Positions 61,194-64,000 of a stretch of DNA of 64,000 nt are shown in pieces (the stretch's first letter is position 1; every line of letters starts with the position of its first letter). The notes under the pieces are model-generated. The model was not told the origin of the DNA. It made no database searches and saw nothing but the letters and a program-made list of their open reading frames with translations. The position numbers and the translations under genes are program-made. Origin of the DNA: Psychrobacter sp. AH5 (GTDB taxonomy: Bacteria; Pseudomonadota; Gammaproteobacteria; Pseudomonadales; Moraxellaceae); contig NZ_JAMBMT010000001.1 of NCBI RefSeq assembly GCF_040371085.1, positions 1,674,001 through 1,738,000 of the forward strand, read 5' to 3'.

Positions 61194-62294
61194 ATGCTAC
61201 TGCTAGAGACAAAAAACCCTTTATTATTAGCGATCAAAACCAGTATAGAAGACATCTTACACGCTGATACTCAAGCTATGAGCACTTTTAGTTTAAGTGA
61301 TGACTTACGTCATAAAATCCTAAGCTGCTTAGTATCTTATAGCGCTAAGATTCCGCATCCGGCAAGTTATAATGCGAATGCCGATAACGCTTTATCGAAC
61401 ACTTTAATTCGCTGGCAGATTTTGGCTTATGTTGCTGGTCTTGATTTGACGATTGCTAAATGGTTCGAATCGCATCTAGATGCTTTGAGTATCTTACATG
61501 AGCTAGGCTATGAGCAGGCTGCTAAGGGGTTATGGGCAGTTTGGGCGGCAGAAGGTCATCCCGATCCGATACGTTATAGTCAAGGCAAAGCGCGCGGCAC
61601 CAAAGCGTGGTGCTCGGGAGCAAATAGTGTCGATAATGGCTTACTCACTTATCGCGATGAGCAAGCTAGGTCCTGTCTGCTTATCATAAATATGCACCAG
61701 CAAGGCATTGCGATTGACAATAGTGCATGGCAAGCGGTAGGCATGCAGGCGACTGATACCGCTACTATTCAATTTAATGAAGTAGCGGCCCGACCAGTGG
61801 GAGCGGCGAGTGCCTATTTAGATCGCGCGGGATTTTGGCATGGCGCAGCGGGCGTTGCGGCTTGCTGGTATGGCGCTAGCGCAAAGCTAGCGAGCTACTT
61901 GATAAGCGCTTATCAGCAAAAACCGCACGCTTATAAAGCGATGTATTTAGGCCAAATCAGTACCGCTTTGGCAGTCAATCAGCAGTATTTTTATTATGTT
62001 GCCAAGCTAATAGATACTCAGCCAAAGGTTAGTCATGAGCTGGTGATTCGTCAGCTAAGAGCGAACACCGAGCAACTGGCGCGGAAAGTCATAGAAGTCA
62101 TGGGACAAGCTTTGGGGGCTGCGCCGTTTTGTAGTAATGCGCACTTTGCCAGATTGGCAGCCGATTTGCCTGTGTTTATTCGCCAAAGTCATGGCGCTTT
62201 TGATTTACAAAAGATTGGCGAGCTGGCTAGTGAGTCTATCGGCCCGTTATCAAAAAACCCTCTGATTAGGCAGGAGGATCTATGGCAGTTATAA
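61194..62294 (+). CDS. Acyl-CoA dehydrogenase-like protein of the PIG-L cluster
   Basis: A 366-residue acyl-CoA-dehydrogenase-fold protein. GTKAWCSGANSVDNGLL matches the flavin-contact strand of the family, and the C-terminal helical domain has KVIEVMGQALGAAPFCSNAHFARLAADLPVFIRQSHG. The usual catalytic Glu region (YEG) is absent or replaced, so the reaction is uncertain. The ATG at 61194 has GGAG upstream; a TTG 12 bases earlier is less likely. It overlaps the PIG-L gene by 13 bases and forms an operon with it, a methyltransferase and a glycosyltransferase. Confidence 0.75.
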   Translation: MLLLETKNPLLLAIKTSIEDILHADTQAMSTFSLSDDLRHKILSCLVSYSAKIPHPASYNANADNALSNTLIRWQILAYVAGLDLTIAKWFESHLDALSILHELGYEQAAKGLWAVWAAEGHPDPIRYSQGKARGTKAWCSGANSVDNGLLTYRDEQARSCLLIINMHQQGIAIDNSAWQAVGMQATDTATIQFNEVAARPVGAASAYLDRAGFWHGAAGVAACWYGASAKLASYLISAYQQKPHAYKAMYLGQISTALAVNQQYFYYVAKLIDTQPKVSHELVIRQLRANTEQLARKVIEVMGQALGAAPFCSNAHFARLAADLPVFIRQSHGAFDLQKIGELASESIGPLSKNPLIRQEDLWQL

Positions 62295-63115
62295 CTTTGA
62301 GTAATGAGGTTTTAGATGATAAGGTGGAACAAAATAGCCACCCGATCGTTGGTGACCGTATCATTAAAGGGCAAGGCACCAGTCAAAAGGCTTGGCAGAA
62401 TTGGGCAGGACTACAAAATATGGCGCGGTTAGATGTCGCTACTCGCTTCCCTGCACAGCAGCGAGTGTGTCTTTTTGCGCCGCATCCTGACGATGAAATA
62501 TTAGGTTGCGGCGGTCTACTACAGCAGCTGGCGGCTAATGGTAATGATATTTTGCTGGTTCACGTCACCAACGGCACCCAAAGTCATCCCCACTCACAAA
62601 TTTATTCTCAAGATAAGCTCAACATTATCCGCCCACAAGAGAGTCTAGCAGCGCTAAAGGTGCTAGGCGTGGAGCAGCAGGTCACAACTATCCACTTAGA
62701 TTTGAGCGATGGCGAGGTATTCAATCAGCAGGCAAAGCTGCATAACAAACTGACCACTATCATTCAGCCGAATGATATTTTGGTGACGCCCTTTATACAC
62801 GACGGTCATCCTGATCACGAAGCGACGGGGCAAGTCGTCGCTGCATTTGCTAGACAACAGCAATTGGCTTGTTATCAGGTATTGATCTGGGCATGGCACT
62901 GGGCTGAGCCTGCTGACAGCCGTATTCCTTGGCAGCATGCTGTTAGAGTAACTTTAGATACGCAGCAATTACAGCGTAAAACCGCGGCGATTACTTGTTT
63001 TAAAAGCCAAATCGAGAGCGATGAGAGTACCGGCAATCCACCTATTTTATCCGCGCAAACTATCGCTAGAATCAGCCAACCTTGGGAGGTGTATCTATAT
63101 GAGCCAAATGCCTAA
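62282..63115 (+). CDS. PIG-L family deacetylase
   Basis: A 277-residue zinc N-acetylglucosamine-type deacetylase. The metal motif HPDDE is at 68-72 (FAPHPDDEILGCGG) and the second His pair in DGHPDHEATGQ near 178-188. The first 50 residues are a variable extension. AGGAGG precedes the ATG. PIG-L enzymes remove acetyl groups from GlcNAc in glycolipids, thiols or antibiotics. With an acyl-CoA-type enzyme, a methyltransferase and a glycosyltransferase it suggests assembly of a modified amino-sugar product. Confidence 0.9.
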   Translation: MAVITLSNEVLDDKVEQNSHPIVGDRIIKGQGTSQKAWQNWAGLQNMARLDVATRFPAQQRVCLFAPHPDDEILGCGGLLQQLAANGNDILLVHVTNGTQSHPHSQIYSQDKLNIIRPQESLAALKVLGVEQQVTTIHLDLSDGEVFNQQAKLHNKLTTIIQPNDILVTPFIHDGHPDHEATGQVVAAFARQQQLACYQVLIWAWHWAEPADSRIPWQHAVRVTLDTQQLQRKTAAITCFKSQIESDESTGNPPILSAQTIARISQPWEVYLYEPNA

Positions 63116-63824
63116 CTCTACTTTGCCAGTCGATGCTGGTTTCAGCGCTACTGACTTAAGCGCTTCTGATCTAACCACTTTTGATAGTCAGGCTGATGGC
63201 TATCCAGAGGCTTATTTTGATGCCTTATATCAAGGTAATGGTGATCCTTGGCAGTATCAAACGCGCTGGTATGAGAAGCGCAAGCGTGATATGTGTTTAG
63301 CAGCATTGCCGCAAGCGAATTATATTAATGGCGTTGAATTAGGCTGTGGGAATGGCGTATTTAGTGAATTGTTGGCTGGTCGCTGCCAGAGCCTCTTGAG
63401 TATAGATGGTAATCAAAAAGCGGTGCAGCTCGCCAAACAACGCTTAGTAAACCACTCCAACATCAAAGTGGTACAAGGGGTGATTCCTCAAGTTTTAGCG
63501 GAGACCCCGATCAATAATAACCAGTCTTATGACTTAATAGTTATTAGTGAGATTTTATATTATTTACCTCTAGCTGATATTGATCAAGTTATCTCTTGGA
63601 TTGAGCAAAGCCTTGCTTTAAGTGGCACCCTACTTTGCTGTCATTGGCGCTATGAGATTGAAGGCTTTGTGATGACTGGCGAAAGCGTACACCAGCATTT
63701 GCAGCAGGCGTTTAATAAAAATTCGGCTTTTACCCATCAAAGCCAACTGGTCGACAGTGATTTTTTATTAGACGTTTGGCAGCGCTCAGCGCAGACCATC
63801 GCCATGCAAGAACAACTCATATAA
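63099..63824 (+). CDS. NodS-like SAM-dependent methyltransferase
   Basis: A 241-residue class I methyltransferase; the start is the ATG at 63099, with GGAGGT upstream, inside the PIG-L end. YFDALYQGNGDPWQYQTRWYEKRK and GVELGCGNGVFSELLAGRC (motif I) match the NodS group, which N-methylates amino groups of chitooligosaccharide backbones after deacetylation. That activity fits an adjacent deacetylase. YDLIVISEILYYL is motif IV-like. The exact acceptor is not known. Confidence 0.85.
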   Translation: MSQMPNSTLPVDAGFSATDLSASDLTTFDSQADGYPEAYFDALYQGNGDPWQYQTRWYEKRKRDMCLAALPQANYINGVELGCGNGVFSELLAGRCQSLLSIDGNQKAVQLAKQRLVNHSNIKVVQGVIPQVLAETPINNNQSYDLIVISEILYYLPLADIDQVISWIEQSLALSGTLLCCHWRYEIEGFVMTGESVHQHLQQAFNKNSAFTHQSQLVDSDFLLDVWQRSAQTIAMQEQLI

Positions 63825-63837
63825 AATAGGTCAGCGT

Positions 63838-64000
63838 ATGAGAGCCAATAAACCCGGCAATGATATCGACAAGGCTACCACCATCGCCATTGTGATTCCG
63901 GCGCATAACGAGGCGTCGACTATTAGGGCTTGTCTAACGTCGGTGCAGCTCGCTATTGAGCAATTGCCCTCGACTATCAGCGCTTACCCTTTAATAGTCC
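63838..64000 (+). CDS. Glycosyltransferase family 2 protein, 3' end outside window
   Basis: An open frame from the ATG at 63838 to the window end: residues 13-40 read TTIAIVIPAHNEASTIRACL, the start of a GT2 (GT-A) fold. It follows the methyltransferase by 13 bases and belongs to the same operon. Only 54 residues are visible. Confidence 0.8.
   Translation, partial: MRANKPGNDIDKATTIAIVIPAHNEASTIRACLTSVQLAIEQLPSTISAYPLIV

Overview
The window looks like a chromosome segment of a Moraxellaceae gammaproteobacterium, most likely Psychrobacter. This is judged from gene content and protein style; no database was available. It has three parts: a core chromosome segment (1 to about 26.67 kb), a 31.4 kb genomic island inserted at the 3' end of a tRNA-Leu(CAA) gene (26,673-58,141), and the core chromosome resuming at about 58.14 kb.

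Left core (1-26.6 kb). A truncated GT4 glycosyltransferase is followed by a catabolic block: an APC permease, a GabT/DavT-type aminotransferase, a GabD/DavD-type semialdehyde dehydrogenase, an IclR regulator, a class III CoA-transferase, glutaryl-CoA dehydrogenase and a second IclR regulator. Together these fit uptake of an omega-amino acid (5-aminovalerate or GABA) and its conversion through glutarate to glutaryl-CoA and crotonyl-CoA. Next come an FMN/Fe-S glutamate-synthase-like protein, a lipoprotein, YchF, dGTPase, a FabR-like TetR regulator, the type II secretion minor pseudopilins GspH-I-J-K, a second TetR regulator, TatD, the GspE ATPase, TrmO and ferredoxin-NADP reductase.

Island (26,673-58,141). 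It is bounded by a perfect 58-bp direct repeat (attL inside the intact tRNA, attR a tRNA fragment), with a tyrosine integrase just inside attL. Module 1 (about 31.5-40.4 kb) is a restriction-modification-like cluster. It holds an MmeI-like DNA methyltransferase broken by an IS630 element, a putative exported protein, a DEAD/DEAH-type helicase and a GIY-YIG nuclease. Module 2 (about 40.9-55.6 kb) is an envelope redox cluster. It holds a ferric-reductase/FNR fusion, cytochrome b, an OmpR-type two-component system split by IS982, a PepSY protein, ApbE, a second ferric-reductase-like membrane protein, VIT, DedA, a frameshifted YceI, and a Tat-exported flavin amine oxidase between two c-type cytochromes. 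The modules are bordered by four related, same-orientation repeats of about 45 bp (up to about 130 bp for two of them). Four candidate response-regulator boxes (two TTAA-centred hexamers, 11-bp period) sit 10-13 bp from -10-like hexamers upstream of the redox operons, suggesting a dedicated regulon. Four IS families (IS256, IS630, IS982, IS1) occur only inside the island.

Right core (58.14-64 kb). This holds the original tRNA-Leu terminator, trehalose synthesis genes otsB-otsA, and a tightly packed operon of acyl-CoA-dehydrogenase-like protein, PIG-L deacetylase, NodS-like methyltransferase and a GT2 glycosyltransferase cut by the window end. The last group looks like a co-inherited glycan or lipid modification pathway of unknown product.
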